The translations under genes were made by a program, and so were the position numbers. A stretch of DNA of 64,000 bases, from NCBI RefSeq assembly GCF_028807635.1, contig NZ_JARBAX010000001.1, forward strand, positions 4,699,501 to 4,763,500. The letters are read 5' to 3'. Shown here piece after piece: positions 38,415 through 47,379 of the stretch (positions within the stretch are counted from its first letter, which is position 1; each line of letters starts with the position of its first letter). The notes under the pieces were generated by a model that did no database searches, was not told the origin of the DNA, and saw nothing but the letters and a program-made list of their open reading frames with translations. Source of the DNA: Streptomyces spiramyceticus. GTDB taxonomy: Bacteria; Actinomycetota; Actinomycetes; Streptomycetales; Streptomycetaceae.

Positions 38415-38445
38415 GAGTTACGGGGTCCTGTCAGGAGCGTGTCAA
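38415..38445 (-). promoter_or_regulatory. candidate promoter of the metalloprotease gene
   Basis: On the - strand TTGACA (38445-38440) is followed by GTAACT (38421-38416, 18-base spacer) or TAACTC (38420-38415, 19-base spacer). The leader would be about 95 bases. It lies in the 423-bp divergent gap 38316-38738, whose right side holds the 9-bp repeats; I see no small gene there. Confidence 0.45.
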
Positions 38446-38646
38446 CAACTTGGCCAGAAATCGTCCGTTGCCCGAATGGTCATGTTCGTTGAGCGGACGG
38501 TCGCTTGCGTGTCTCGCGCTGTTCTCCCCCGGGTGGGGGAGACGGATCCCACCGGCGGGGGACGCTGACGGCAGGCGTGGCATCCGAGACTTGAATTCCG
38601 GCTGGGGGGAGGGGAATTCGGGTGGAGCGAGAGAGCGTGGCGCCAA

Positions 38647-38700
38647 GTGAAAGGGGTGAAAGGGGTGAAAGGGGTGAATGAGGTGAAGGATGTGAACCGG
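38647..38700 (+). repeat. six 9-bp tandem repeats upstream of a membrane-protein gene
   Basis: Three exact copies of GTGAAAGGG (38647-38673) are followed by GTGAATGAG, GTGAAGGAT and GTGAACCGG. The run ends 38 bases before the GTG start at 38739. Each exact unit contains a ribosome-site-like AAAGGG next to a GTG. It may be a variable operator or simply replication slippage. Confidence 0.85.
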
Positions 38701-38738
38701 GACAGCCGTCGCGGGATCGGTGGGAGCGGGTCGGCCGG

Positions 38739-39686
38739 GTGGCGGCGTACGGGGCGGCGCTGGCACTGACGCCGTATCTGCTGATCAAAGTGTCGTGGGT
38801 GATCGGGGCGCTGCTCGGGCTGGTGCCGCTGAGCGCCGAGTTCGACATGGCGGGCTGGGTGGTGCTCAACGTCGCGACGATCGGGATGGCGGCGACCGGG
38901 ATCGTGACGGCCCTCGCGCTGGTGCGGCCGTGGGGGATGCGGATACCGGGCGCGGCGGTGGCGTTCTGCACGTGGGTGGGTGCGGGTTTCCTCGTACCGC
39001 TGCTGCCGTTCATGATTCTCGGTTCGCTGCTGGGACCGGAAGGCGGGGGTGAGGCCGGTGGCGGCGAGGAGCGGAGCGGCGGTGGGGGTGACGACGGAGC
39101 GGTGATGCCGGTCTGGGAGGGGCGGCTGATCCAGTTCGGCTTCGTGGGGATGGGGCTCTGTCTGGCCCTCGCGCTGCCGGCTCACCTGCGGCGGCGGTGG
39201 CCGGATGCGTTCGCCGGGCGCGTCGGGGAACGGGAGGGCGGCACGCCTTCGGGGCCGCTGCCGTGGGGCGTCTTCGTCGGCGCCGGACTCGGCGCGGTCT
39301 GGCTGTACTGGGCGGTGGGCGGCGCGGCAGGCATCGCGCAGTCGGCGGCACGGGACGCCAACTGGCACCTGCTCACCGGCACCGCAGGGGTCTGCGCGCT
39401 CGCGTCGGCCGCCGCCGTCTGGGCCCTCACCCGCGCACGGCCGGCCGGGCTGCCCCGATGGATCCCCATGGCGCTCGGCTGGCTCGGCTCGGGCTCGCTC
39501 TTCGCATGGAGTGGCTGGAAACTGCCGTACACGCTCGTTCTGGCGGCGGTGCGCCCGGACGACGTCACCCTGCCGGAGAACCTCGGCGTCGCGGCGGCCT
39601 TGCACATCGCCGCGGTGGTGGCGGGCGCGGCGATGCTGCGGGCCATTGTCCGCCCTTCAGGGCAAGGGGCGCTCGCCGTGCGATGA
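38739..39686 (+). CDS. multi-pass membrane protein of unknown function
   Basis: Not assigned to a named family. 315 residues from GTG 38739, the first start codon after an in-frame stop at 38679. About seven or eight hydrophobic segments are visible: PYLLIKVSWVIGALLGLVPL (~13-32), VLNVATIGMAATGIVTALAL, AAVAFCTWVGAGFLVPLLPF, FGFVGMGLCLALALPAHL, GVFVGAGLGAVWLYWAVGG, GVCALASAAAVWALT and AALHIAAVVAGAAMLRAIV. A Gly/Glu-rich loop (~103-118) interrupts the middle. It converges with the ABC transporter genes. No catalytic motif is seen; a transport or sensing role would be a guess. Confidence 0.65.
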   Translation: MAAYGAALALTPYLLIKVSWVIGALLGLVPLSAEFDMAGWVVLNVATIGMAATGIVTALALVRPWGMRIPGAAVAFCTWVGAGFLVPLLPFMILGSLLGPEGGGEAGGGEERSGGGGDDGAVMPVWEGRLIQFGFVGMGLCLALALPAHLRRRWPDAFAGRVGEREGGTPSGPLPWGVFVGAGLGAVWLYWAVGGAAGIAQSAARDANWHLLTGTAGVCALASAAAVWALTRARPAGLPRWIPMALGWLGSGSLFAWSGWKLPYTLVLAAVRPDDVTLPENLGVAAALHIAAVVAGAAMLRAIVRPSGQGALAVR

Positions 39687-39739
39687 GCCCGGAGCGCGGC
39701 TCCCTCGCGCCAAGTCAACACACCTATTCAAGAGGGGAG

Positions 39740-41596
39740 TTACGCAAGGCTGTCCCGCCACGCACGGTGCAGGTCCGCGAAACGGCCCGCTCCGCCGATC
39801 AGCTCGGCAGGGGTGCCGTCCTCGACGATGCGGCCGTGTTCCATGACCAGTACCCGGTCGGCGATCTCCACCGTCGACAGCCGGTGGGCGATCACCACGG
39901 CGGTACGGCCGCGCAGCACCGTACGCATTGCACGCTGCACCGCCCGCTCGCCCGGAACGTCCAGGGACGACGTCGCCTCGTCCAGGATCAGCACTGCCGG
40001 GTCGGCGAGCAGTGCGCGGGCGAAGGCCACCAACTGGCGCTGTCCCGCCGAGATCCGTCCGCCCCGCTTTCGTACGTCCGTGTCGTAGCCGTCCGGGAGA
40101 GAGGTGATGAATTCGTGCGCGCCAATCGCCTTCGCTGCCTGCTCGATGTCGTCGCGGGTGGCGTCCGGGCGGCCGATGGCAATGTTCTCGGCGACCGTGC
40201 CGGAGAACAGGAATGCCTCCTGGGTCACCATCACCACCCCGCGCCGCAGTTCGGGAATGGCGAGATCACGCAGGTCCGTGCCGTCGAGCAGCACCCGGCC
40301 CTCCGTCGGGTCGTAGAAGCGGGCCAGCAGCTTGGCGAGCGTCGACTTGCCCGCGCCCGTCGAGCCGACGACGGCGACCGTCTGGCCGGCCGGGAGGGTC
40401 AGGCCGAAGCGCGGCAGGACCTCGCCGCCGGTGCGGTAGCCGAAGCTGACACGGTCGAAGACGACCTCGCGGCCCGGGTGACCGCTGTCGTGGGCGGGCA
40501 GCCGGCGCGGCTCCGCGGGCTCGGGTACGGTCGGCGCCTGCGCGAGCAGGCCCGCGATCTTCTCCAGTGAAGCGGCGGCCGACTGGTACGAGTTGAGGAA
40601 CATACCGAGCCGGTCGATCGGGTCGTACAACCGCCGCAGATAGAGCACGGAAGCCGCCAGTACACCGAGCGCGAGGCTGCCGTCGGCGACCTGGTAGGCG
40701 CCCCACAGCACGATTCCGGCGACAGCGGTGTTGGCGACCAGCCGTGAGCCGACGACGTACTGGGCCATCTCCAGCAGGCCGTCGCCGTTCGTCCGCTCGT
40801 GCCGATGGTTGAGCGCGCGGAACTCCGCGTCGTTCGTGCGCTCGCGCCGGAATGCCCGCACCGGGCGGATGCCGTTCATCGTCTCCGCGAACTTCACGAT
40901 GACGGCGGCGATCGCCGTCGACCGCTTGCTGAAGACGACGGCGACACGGGTCCGGTAGCGGCGGATGAGCAGATACAGCGGCGCGAAGGACAGCACCGCG
41001 AGCCCTCCGAGGCCCACATCGAGATACAGCAGCAGCGCGCAGATGTAGACGGACGAGAGGACGACGCCTATCAGCTCGTGCAGGCCGTCGATGAGCAGTT
41101 CGCGCAGCGACGCCACATCGGTCGTCGATCGCGAGATCAGCCGTCCGGACGTGTACCGCTCGTGGAAGTCCACGCTCAGTGCCTGCGCATGGCGGAAGAT
41201 CCTGCCGCGCAGATCGAGGAGTACATCCTGATTGACGCGGGCGGAGACGCGGATGAAGGCGTACTGGAGGAGACCGGCGCCCAGCGAGCACGCCAGATAG
41301 CCCGCCGCGACAATGATCAGCGGCCCCATGTCGTCCTGCCGCAGCGCCGGTACGCCGCGGTCGATGGCGTACGCGACGAGCAGCGGGCCGGCCTGCACCG
41401 CGGCCTGCTGGAGCAGCAGGATCAGCGTGGCGAACGCGACCCTGCCCCGGCGCGGCCCCAGCAGCGAACGCAGCAGCACGCCGGTCGCGCCTTTGGGCGC
41501 GGGCAGCGCATCCCGGTCGAAGGGATCACCGCCGGGCGCCTCTCCCGCTTCCGGTTCGGCGTCGTCGGCCACCCGCCCGTCCACAGTCGTGGTCAT
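39740..41596 (-). CDS. ABC exporter half-transporter, consensus ATPase partner
   Basis: 618 residues: a six-helix permease domain (~50-330) fused to an ATPase (~375-615). Walker A VVGSTGAGKSTLAKLL (~415), Q-loop VMVTQEAFLFSGTV with Gln, signature GGRISAGQRQLVAFARALL and Walker B AVLILDEATSSLDVPGERAV with the catalytic Glu are intact, as is the H-loop VVIAHRLSTVEIADR. Its ATG overlaps the stop of the partner gene by four bases (41593-41596). The partner has altered catalytic residues, so together they form an asymmetric heterodimeric exporter of the TmrAB/TM287-288 kind. The exported substrate is unknown; lipids or drugs are common for this class. Confidence 0.9.
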   Translation of the reverse strand: MTTTVDGRVADDAEPEAGEAPGGDPFDRDALPAPKGATGVLLRSLLGPRRGRVAFATLILLLQQAAVQAGPLLVAYAIDRGVPALRQDDMGPLIIVAAGYLACSLGAGLLQYAFIRVSARVNQDVLLDLRGRIFRHAQALSVDFHERYTSGRLISRSTTDVASLRELLIDGLHELIGVVLSSVYICALLLYLDVGLGGLAVLSFAPLYLLIRRYRTRVAVVFSKRSTAIAAVIVKFAETMNGIRPVRAFRRERTNDAEFRALNHRHERTNGDGLLEMAQYVVGSRLVANTAVAGIVLWGAYQVADGSLALGVLAASVLYLRRLYDPIDRLGMFLNSYQSAAASLEKIAGLLAQAPTVPEPAEPRRLPAHDSGHPGREVVFDRVSFGYRTGGEVLPRFGLTLPAGQTVAVVGSTGAGKSTLAKLLARFYDPTEGRVLLDGTDLRDLAIPELRRGVVMVTQEAFLFSGTVAENIAIGRPDATRDDIEQAAKAIGAHEFITSLPDGYDTDVRKRGGRISAGQRQLVAFARALLADPAVLILDEATSSLDVPGERAVQRAMRTVLRGRTAVVIAHRLSTVEIADRVLVMEHGRIVEDGTPAELIGGAGRFADLHRAWRDSLA

Positions 41597-43449
41597 GCGT
41601 CTTCCCCCTCACTGGTGGCCCCGGACATCAGCCAGGCGTACTCGTCGCTGCTGCGCAGCAGTTCCTGGTGGGTGCCGACGGCGGTGATCCGGCCGCCGGA
41701 GAGCAGCGCGACCCGGTCGGCGAGCATCACGGTGGACGGCCGGTGTGCGACGACGAGCGCGGTCGTGTCCTCCAGTACGCGCCGTAGCGCCGCCTCCACC
41801 AGCGCCTCCGTATGCACGTCGAGCGCCGAAAGCGGATCGTCGAGCACCAGGAACCGAGGTCTGCCCACCACGGCTCTGGCCAGCGCGAGCCGCTGCCGCT
41901 GCCCGCCGGACAGGCTCAGCCCCTGTTCGCCCACCTGGGTGTCGCTGCCCTCGGGCAGTTCGTTCACGAATCGGGCCTGCGCGGTGTCGAGGGCCCGCCG
42001 CAGGTCCGCCTCGTCCGCACCGCTGTCGGCGCCCATCAGCACGTTCTCCCCGACGCTTGCCGAAAAGAGCGTGGGCTCCTCGAAGGCGACGGACACCAAC
42101 TCGCGCAGCCGCTCCCGGGGCATGGCGGTGACGTCCTCGCCGTCGAGCGTGATGCGTCCGGCGCTCACTTCGTGCAGCCGCGGTACGAGCGCGGTGAGCG
42201 TCGTCTTGCCGCTGCCGGTGGCGCCGACGAGGGCCAGGGTCTCGCCGGGCCGAATGTGCAGGTCGATGCACGCGAGCACGGGCGGAGTCCCGTCGGCGGC
42301 ATCGGGATACCGGAACTCGACCCCGTCGAACACGATGCCGCCGCCGGCACGAAGCCCTCCCCGCCCGGCGCCCCCCGGGCCCTTCGCGCGCGGCCGGTCC
42401 ACCGCCTCACCCACCCCGGAGCCGGCCCCGCTGCCAACCCCAGCCGCCCCGTCCGCCTCCTCCTGCGCGTCCATCACCTCGAAGTACCGCTCCGTCGCCG
42501 TCGCCGCGTCCTGGCTGATCGCCAGCAGGAAGCCGATCGAGTCCACCGGCCAGCGCAGCGCCAGCGCCGTCGACAGGAACGCCACCAGCGTGCCTGCCGA
42601 CAGGGCGCCGTCCGCGACCTGGACCGTGCCGAGGACCAGCGCCGCGCCGATGGCCAGTTCCGGGAGGGTCGTGATCAGGCCCCAAATGCCCGCCAGCAGC
42701 CTCGCCTTGACCAGCTCCGTGCCGCGAAGTTTCAGCGAGAGCTCACGGAAGGCGAGGGCCTGGCTGCGGTGCCGGCCGAAGCCCTTGATGATGCGGATGC
42801 CGAGCACGCTCTCCTCGACCACGGTCGTCAGATCGCCGACCTGGTCCTGGGAACGCCGCGCCACCAGCGAGTACTTCGACTCGAAGACCGAGCACAGCAC
42901 CACCAGCGGAATCACCGGCCCGAGCAGCACCAGTCCAAGCACCCACTGCTGCTGAATCAAAATCACGAAACCCACCAGGATCGTGACCCCGTTGACCAGC
43001 AGGAACGTCAGCGGAAACGCCAGAAACATCCGCAGCAGCATCAGATCCGTGGTCCCGCGCGACAGCAACTGGCCTGAAGGCCACCGGTCATGGAAGGCAA
43101 TCGGCAGCCGCTGCAGATGCCGGTACAGATCGGCCCGCATCGCGGCCTCCACCCCCGCCAGCGGCCGCGCCACCAGCCACCGCCGGAGGCCGAAGAGCGC
43201 CGCCTCGGCGAGCCCGAGCAGCAGCAGGTACAGAGCGCCCAGCCATACCCCGTCCGGGTCGCCGTCCGCGACCGGACCGTCGACGATCCACTTCAGGACG
43301 AGCGGGAAGACGAGGCTGAGGCAGGAGGCCAGTACCGCGACAAATGCGGCACTGACCAGGCGTGTTCGTACCGGCCGTACGTACGGCCACAGACGCAGCA
43401 GCGTACGCACGGCCGATCGGTCCTTGGTGGGTGCAGGGGATCCGGTCAT
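41593..43449 (-). CDS. ABC exporter half-transporter, degenerate ATPase partner
   Basis: 618 residues, permease (~20-310) plus ATPase (~365-610). Walker A VGATGSGKTTLTALV and signature LSLSGGQRQRLALARA are good. However the residue after Walker B is Asp instead of the catalytic Glu (RFLVLDDPLSALDVHTE), and the Q-loop position reads VAFEEPTLFSAS with no Gln. One composite ATP site is therefore predicted to be slow or inactive, as in other heterodimeric exporters. A Gly-rich linker (AAGVGSGAGSGVGEAV, ~332-347) joins the domains. It is the first gene of the pair, transcribed from 43449, with glgX ending 61 bases upstream on the same strand. Confidence 0.9.
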   Translation of the reverse strand: MTGSPAPTKDRSAVRTLLRLWPYVRPVRTRLVSAAFVAVLASCLSLVFPLVLKWIVDGPVADGDPDGVWLGALYLLLLGLAEAALFGLRRWLVARPLAGVEAAMRADLYRHLQRLPIAFHDRWPSGQLLSRGTTDLMLLRMFLAFPLTFLLVNGVTILVGFVILIQQQWVLGLVLLGPVIPLVVLCSVFESKYSLVARRSQDQVGDLTTVVEESVLGIRIIKGFGRHRSQALAFRELSLKLRGTELVKARLLAGIWGLITTLPELAIGAALVLGTVQVADGALSAGTLVAFLSTALALRWPVDSIGFLLAISQDAATATERYFEVMDAQEEADGAAGVGSGAGSGVGEAVDRPRAKGPGGAGRGGLRAGGGIVFDGVEFRYPDAADGTPPVLACIDLHIRPGETLALVGATGSGKTTLTALVPRLHEVSAGRITLDGEDVTAMPRERLRELVSVAFEEPTLFSASVGENVLMGADSGADEADLRRALDTAQARFVNELPEGSDTQVGEQGLSLSGGQRQRLALARAVVGRPRFLVLDDPLSALDVHTEALVEAALRRVLEDTTALVVAHRPSTVMLADRVALLSGGRITAVGTHQELLRSSDEYAWLMSGATSEGEDA

Positions 43450-43510
43450 CAGGATCGAGCGTACGGTTCACCACTGACAGCGCCACCGGTTAAAAGTCGC
43501 CGCCTCCACG

Positions 43511-45796
43511 TCACGTCCCGACCTTCAGCAGCAGCACCGACCTCGCCGGGAGAGTGATCACCTCGCCCCCCGGATGTACCCTGCCCGGAGCGGCCTCCTG
43601 TGCCTCCTCCGACGTGTCGACGACCACCTCGTACACCTCCGCCCACGGCGGGCCCGGCAGCACGAAACTCGCCGGTTGGTCCCCCGCGTGCAAGACGGCC
43701 AGGAAGCTGTCGTCCGTCACCTTCGCTCCACGCGCGTCGCGTCCCGGGATGTCGCGCCCGGACAGATACATGCCCAGCGTCGCCGTCGGCGCGTACCAGT
43801 CCTGTTCCGTCGTCTCCTCGCCGCGCGCCGTGAACCAGGCCAGGTCCCGCAGCCCGTCCGCCGCCTGCGCCCGGCCCGAGAAGAAGGCGCGGCGCCGCAG
43901 CACCGGGTGTTCGTGGCGCAGGGCCAGCAGCCGTGACGTCAGCTCGAACAGATTTCGCCAGCCCGGATCGTCGAGCAGCGACCAGTCGATCCAGCTGATC
44001 GCGTTGTCCTGGCAGTACGCGTTGTTGTTGCCGCCCTGGGTACGCCCCATCTCGTCGCCCGCCACCAGCATCGGCACGCCCGTGGACAGCAGCAGCGTCG
44101 TCACCAGGTTGCGCAGTTGCTGCCGGCGCAGCGTGTTCACCCGGGCGTCGTCGGTCTCGCCCTCCGCCCCGCAGTTCCACGACCGGTTGTCGTTCGTCCC
44201 GTCCCGGTTGGCCTCCTCGTTCGCCTCGTTGTGCTTGTGCTCGTACGACACGAGGTCGCGCAGGGTGAAGCCGTCGTGCGCGGTGACGAAGTTGACGGAG
44301 GCGTACGGCCGCCGCCCGCCCCATGCGTAGAGGTCGCTCGACCCGGACAGGCGGTACCCCAGGTCCCGTACGTCCGGCAGAGCGCCCCGCCAGAAGTCCC
44401 GTACAGCGTCCCGGTAGCGGTCGTTCCACTCCGTCCAGAGGGGTGGAAACGCGCCCACCTGGTATCCGCCGTTGCCCACGTCCCACGGCTCGGCGATCAG
44501 CTTCACGCGCCGCAGCACAGGGTCCTGTGCGATCACCGCCAGGAACGGCGACAGCATGTCGACGTCGTGCATGGAACGGGCCAGCGCCGCCGCCAGGTCG
44601 AAGCGGAAGCCGTCCACGCCCATCTCGGTCACCCAGTACCTGAGCGAGTCCGTGATCAGCCGCAGGACGTTCGGCTGTACGACGTGCAGCGTGTTGCCGC
44701 AGCCCGTGTAGTCGGCGTACCGACGGGCGTCCGCCTGGAGTCGGTAGTAGCCCCGGTTGTCGATGCCGCGCAGCGACAGCATCGGCCCCAGCTCGCCGGC
44801 CTCCGCCGTGTGGTTGTAGACGACGTCGAGGATGACCTCGATGCCGGCCGAGTGCAGGGCCCGCACCATGCGCTTGAACTCCCCGACCTGCTCGCCGCGC
44901 GTGCCGCCGGAGGAGTAGCCGGCGTGCGGCGCGAAGTAGCCGATGGAGTTGTAGCCCCAGTAGTTGCGCAGGTCGCGGCGCAGCAGATGGTCCTCGTGGG
45001 CGAACTGGTGCACCGGCAGCAGCTCGACCGCCGTCACCCCCAGCCGTACGAGATGCTCGATCGCCGCCGGATGCGCGAGCCCCGCGTACGTACCGCGCAG
45101 GGGCTCCGGGATCTCCGGGTGCAGCTTCGTGAAGCCGCGCACATGCAGCTCGTAGATGACCGAATCCGCCCAAGGCGTCTTGGGCCGCCGGTCGTCCACC
45201 CAGTCGTCGTCCGGCGCGTCGTCGTGGACCACGACGCCCTTGGGGACGTACGGCGCGGAGTCACGGTCGTCGCGCACCGTGTCGGCGACATGCTGCTGCG
45301 GCCAGTCCCTGACGTGCCCGTACACCTCGGCGGGCAGCGTGCTGTAGTCATTTCCCGGGGCGCCGTCCACGGCCCGTGCGTACGGATCGAGGAGCAACTT
45401 CGCGTGGTTCCAACGGGCCCCGGTCCAGGGGTCCCAGCGGCCGTGCACGCGGTAGCCGTACCGCTGTCCCGCCCGGACGCCCGGCACGAAGCCGTGCCAG
45501 ATCTCGTGCGTCAGTTCGGTCAACGGGCAGCGCGTCTCCGCGCCGTTGTCGTCGAAGAGGCACAGCTCGACCGCCTCCGCCCCGCCCGCCCACAGGGCGA
45601 AGTTGGTGCCGGCGACCCCGTCGGGTCCGACGCGAAAACGTGCCCCCAGGGGGGTGGGTGCCCCGGGCCATACGGGCGGCCTGCCCGCGTCGGGCCAGGG
45701 GCGGTGCCCGTTGACTCCGGACGGGGCGGGCCGCTTGTCCCGCACGGCCTCCCGCACCGCGTCCTGTACTGCCTCCTGCTCGGGTGCGCTGGACAC
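43511..45796 (-). CDS. glgX: glycogen debranching enzyme
   Basis: GH13 isoamylase-type enzyme that hydrolyses alpha-1,6 branches left after phosphorylase action. 761 residues from GTG 45796, preceded by GGGAGG; the frame opens 30 codons earlier without family sequence. An N-terminal CBM48 domain (LGARFRVGPDGVAGTNFALW, ~45-65) precedes the barrel: VIYELHVRGFTKLHPEIPEP, VVYNHTAEAGELGPM, the nucleophile Asp in MGVDGFRFDLAAALA, the acid Glu in LIAEPWDVGNGGYQVG and VNFVTAHDGFTLRDLVSY. With glgP it forms the degradative arm opposite GlgE and GlgB. It diverges from the first L,D-transpeptidase gene with a 156-bp gap. Confidence 0.93.
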   Translation of the reverse strand: MSSAPEQEAVQDAVREAVRDKRPAPSGVNGHRPWPDAGRPPVWPGAPTPLGARFRVGPDGVAGTNFALWAGGAEAVELCLFDDNGAETRCPLTELTHEIWHGFVPGVRAGQRYGYRVHGRWDPWTGARWNHAKLLLDPYARAVDGAPGNDYSTLPAEVYGHVRDWPQQHVADTVRDDRDSAPYVPKGVVVHDDAPDDDWVDDRRPKTPWADSVIYELHVRGFTKLHPEIPEPLRGTYAGLAHPAAIEHLVRLGVTAVELLPVHQFAHEDHLLRRDLRNYWGYNSIGYFAPHAGYSSGGTRGEQVGEFKRMVRALHSAGIEVILDVVYNHTAEAGELGPMLSLRGIDNRGYYRLQADARRYADYTGCGNTLHVVQPNVLRLITDSLRYWVTEMGVDGFRFDLAAALARSMHDVDMLSPFLAVIAQDPVLRRVKLIAEPWDVGNGGYQVGAFPPLWTEWNDRYRDAVRDFWRGALPDVRDLGYRLSGSSDLYAWGGRRPYASVNFVTAHDGFTLRDLVSYEHKHNEANEEANRDGTNDNRSWNCGAEGETDDARVNTLRRQQLRNLVTTLLLSTGVPMLVAGDEMGRTQGGNNNAYCQDNAISWIDWSLLDDPGWRNLFELTSRLLALRHEHPVLRRRAFFSGRAQAADGLRDLAWFTARGEETTEQDWYAPTATLGMYLSGRDIPGRDARGAKVTDDSFLAVLHAGDQPASFVLPGPPWAEVYEVVVDTSEEAQEAAPGRVHPGGEVITLPARSVLLLKVGT

Positions 45797-45952
45797 CTGT
45801 AAGCCTCCCGCGGCTCGACTGGACCGGCGGATCCTTGAGGCCGTACGGCGTCCCGGCCGCGGTTCCCCTCGCATGGTCCTTCCCACCTGTTCTGCCCGGA
45901 ACAGCGGTCGTACTCACGTTTCCCCTGGAGGGGGGCGGTCGTTGGGCCGGTC

Positions 45953-47173
45953 GTGAGAGACGCAGCGAGACGTGCGCGGGCGGCCCTGGCCGCCGCACTG
46001 GTTGGGGCAGGACTGATCGCCGGACTGACCGGCTGCACGGTGGGTGGCGGCGGTGACGCGTGGTCCGACGAGAAGCCGCGATCGCCCCGGGACACGATCC
46101 GGGTGGTCCCCGAGGACGGGGCGAGGGGGGTCAGGGCCGACAGCCGTGTCGAGGTGAAGGTGGACGACGGGCGGCTGGAACGGGTCACGGTCGTACGCGT
46201 CGAGGACGTGGAACAGCAGGAGGTCGAGGGCCGGATCTCGGCGGACGGCCGGTCCTGGGAGCCGCAGGAGAGCGGGCCGCTGCAACTGGCCGCCAAGTAC
46301 TCGGTCGACGCGGTGGCCGTGGACGGCCGGGGCCGGCGCTCGGCCCGGCACACCTCGTTCACGACGGACGTCCCCCGGCATCGCTTCATCGGCTACTTCA
46401 AGCCCGAGAACCGGTCCACTGTCGGCACCGGCATGATCGTCTCGTTCAGCTTCAACCGTGCGGTCGCCGACCGTGCCGCCGTCGAACGCGCCATCAGGAT
46501 CAGCTCGGAGCCGCCCGTGGAGGTGGCGGGCCACTGGTTCGGCAACCAGCGCCTCGATTTCCGGCCACGCGAATACTGGGCGCCCGGCACCGGCGTCAGC
46601 ATCGATCTGCGACTGCGCGACGTCCAGGCCGCCCCCGGGGTGTACGGCATCCAGCAGAAGACCGTCGGCTTCACGGTCGGCCGCTCCCAGGTCTCCACGG
46701 TGGACGCGGAGGCGCACACCATGGAGGTACGGCGCGACGGCAGGGTACTGGCGAAGGTGCCGGTCAGCGCCGGGGCGCCCAAGACCACGACGTACAACGG
46801 AAAGATGGTCGTCACAGAGCTGTACGACGTGACACGGATGGACGGCAGAACGGTCGGCTTCGGCGGTGAGTACGACATTCCGGATGTGCCGCACGCGATG
46901 CGGCTGACGGCGTCCGGGACCTTCCTGCACGGCAACTACTGGGCACCCGCGGACACGTTCGGCACGGCCAACACCAGTCACGGCTGCATCGGCCTGCGCG
47001 ACGAGAAGGGCGGCAGCCCGGACGCCCCGGCGGGCTGGTTCTTCGACCGCACGCTCATCGGCGACGTGGTCGAAGTGGTCAACTCCCGTGACCGAAAGGT
47101 CGCTCCCGACAACGGCCTCGGCGGCTGGAACATGGACTGGAACCGCTGGAAGGCCGGTTCCGCCCTCTCGTAA
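45953..47173 (+). CDS. L,D-transpeptidase lipoprotein (YkuD domain), copy 1
   Basis: Cell-wall enzyme forming 3-3 peptidoglycan cross-links outside the membrane. 406 residues. The lipoprotein signal peptide ends at the lipobox LTGC (Cys ~28). Two Ig-like domains (~45-250) are of the mycobacterial LdtMt2 type (TIRVVPEDGARGVRADSRVE, then GHWFGNQRLDFRPREYW). The YkuD catalytic domain (~255-380) has FLHGNYW and the active-site Cys in TSHGCIGLRDE, ending in a conserved GGWNMDWNRWKAG tail. The GTG at 45953 has no strong ribosome site, but a later start would lose the signal peptide. A paralogue follows at 47380. It diverges from glgX. Confidence 0.92.
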   Translation: MRDAARRARAALAAALVGAGLIAGLTGCTVGGGGDAWSDEKPRSPRDTIRVVPEDGARGVRADSRVEVKVDDGRLERVTVVRVEDVEQQEVEGRISADGRSWEPQESGPLQLAAKYSVDAVAVDGRGRRSARHTSFTTDVPRHRFIGYFKPENRSTVGTGMIVSFSFNRAVADRAAVERAIRISSEPPVEVAGHWFGNQRLDFRPREYWAPGTGVSIDLRLRDVQAAPGVYGIQQKTVGFTVGRSQVSTVDAEAHTMEVRRDGRVLAKVPVSAGAPKTTTYNGKMVVTELYDVTRMDGRTVGFGGEYDIPDVPHAMRLTASGTFLHGNYWAPADTFGTANTSHGCIGLRDEKGGSPDAPAGWFFDRTLIGDVVEVVNSRDRKVAPDNGLGGWNMDWNRWKAGSALS

Positions 47174-47208
47174 CTCCCCCGCTGACCTGCATGGCCCGCA
47201 CGCATCCC

Positions 47209-47244
47209 GGATGGACCGGATGAACCGGATGGACGGGATGAACC
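47209..47244. repeat. four 9-bp tandem repeats between the L,D-transpeptidase genes
   Basis: GGATGGACC, GGATGAACC, GGATGGACG, GGATGAACC run head to tail, giving also an 18-bp unit repeated twice. They lie in the 206-bp gap between the two paralogous genes. The repeats resemble in style, though not in sequence, the 9-bp array at 38647. Confidence 0.85.
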
Positions 47245-47379
47245 ACTTGGGACCGAACGGTGACATTCATGGGGAGGCCCCGACACGCCCGGTGTGATTA
47301 TCTATCGCCAGGCGCGCGGTAGCTGCGCGTGGGGGTGCGGGCCATGGCCAGGGCCAGGCCGTGCGAGGGGAGCAACACA

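Noticed and set aside
38442..39605. Long - strand frame over the 9-bp repeats and the membrane-protein gene
   Set aside because: Repetitive Phe-Thr-Pro and Arg/His/Pro composition without motifs; the + strand frame encodes clear membrane helices.
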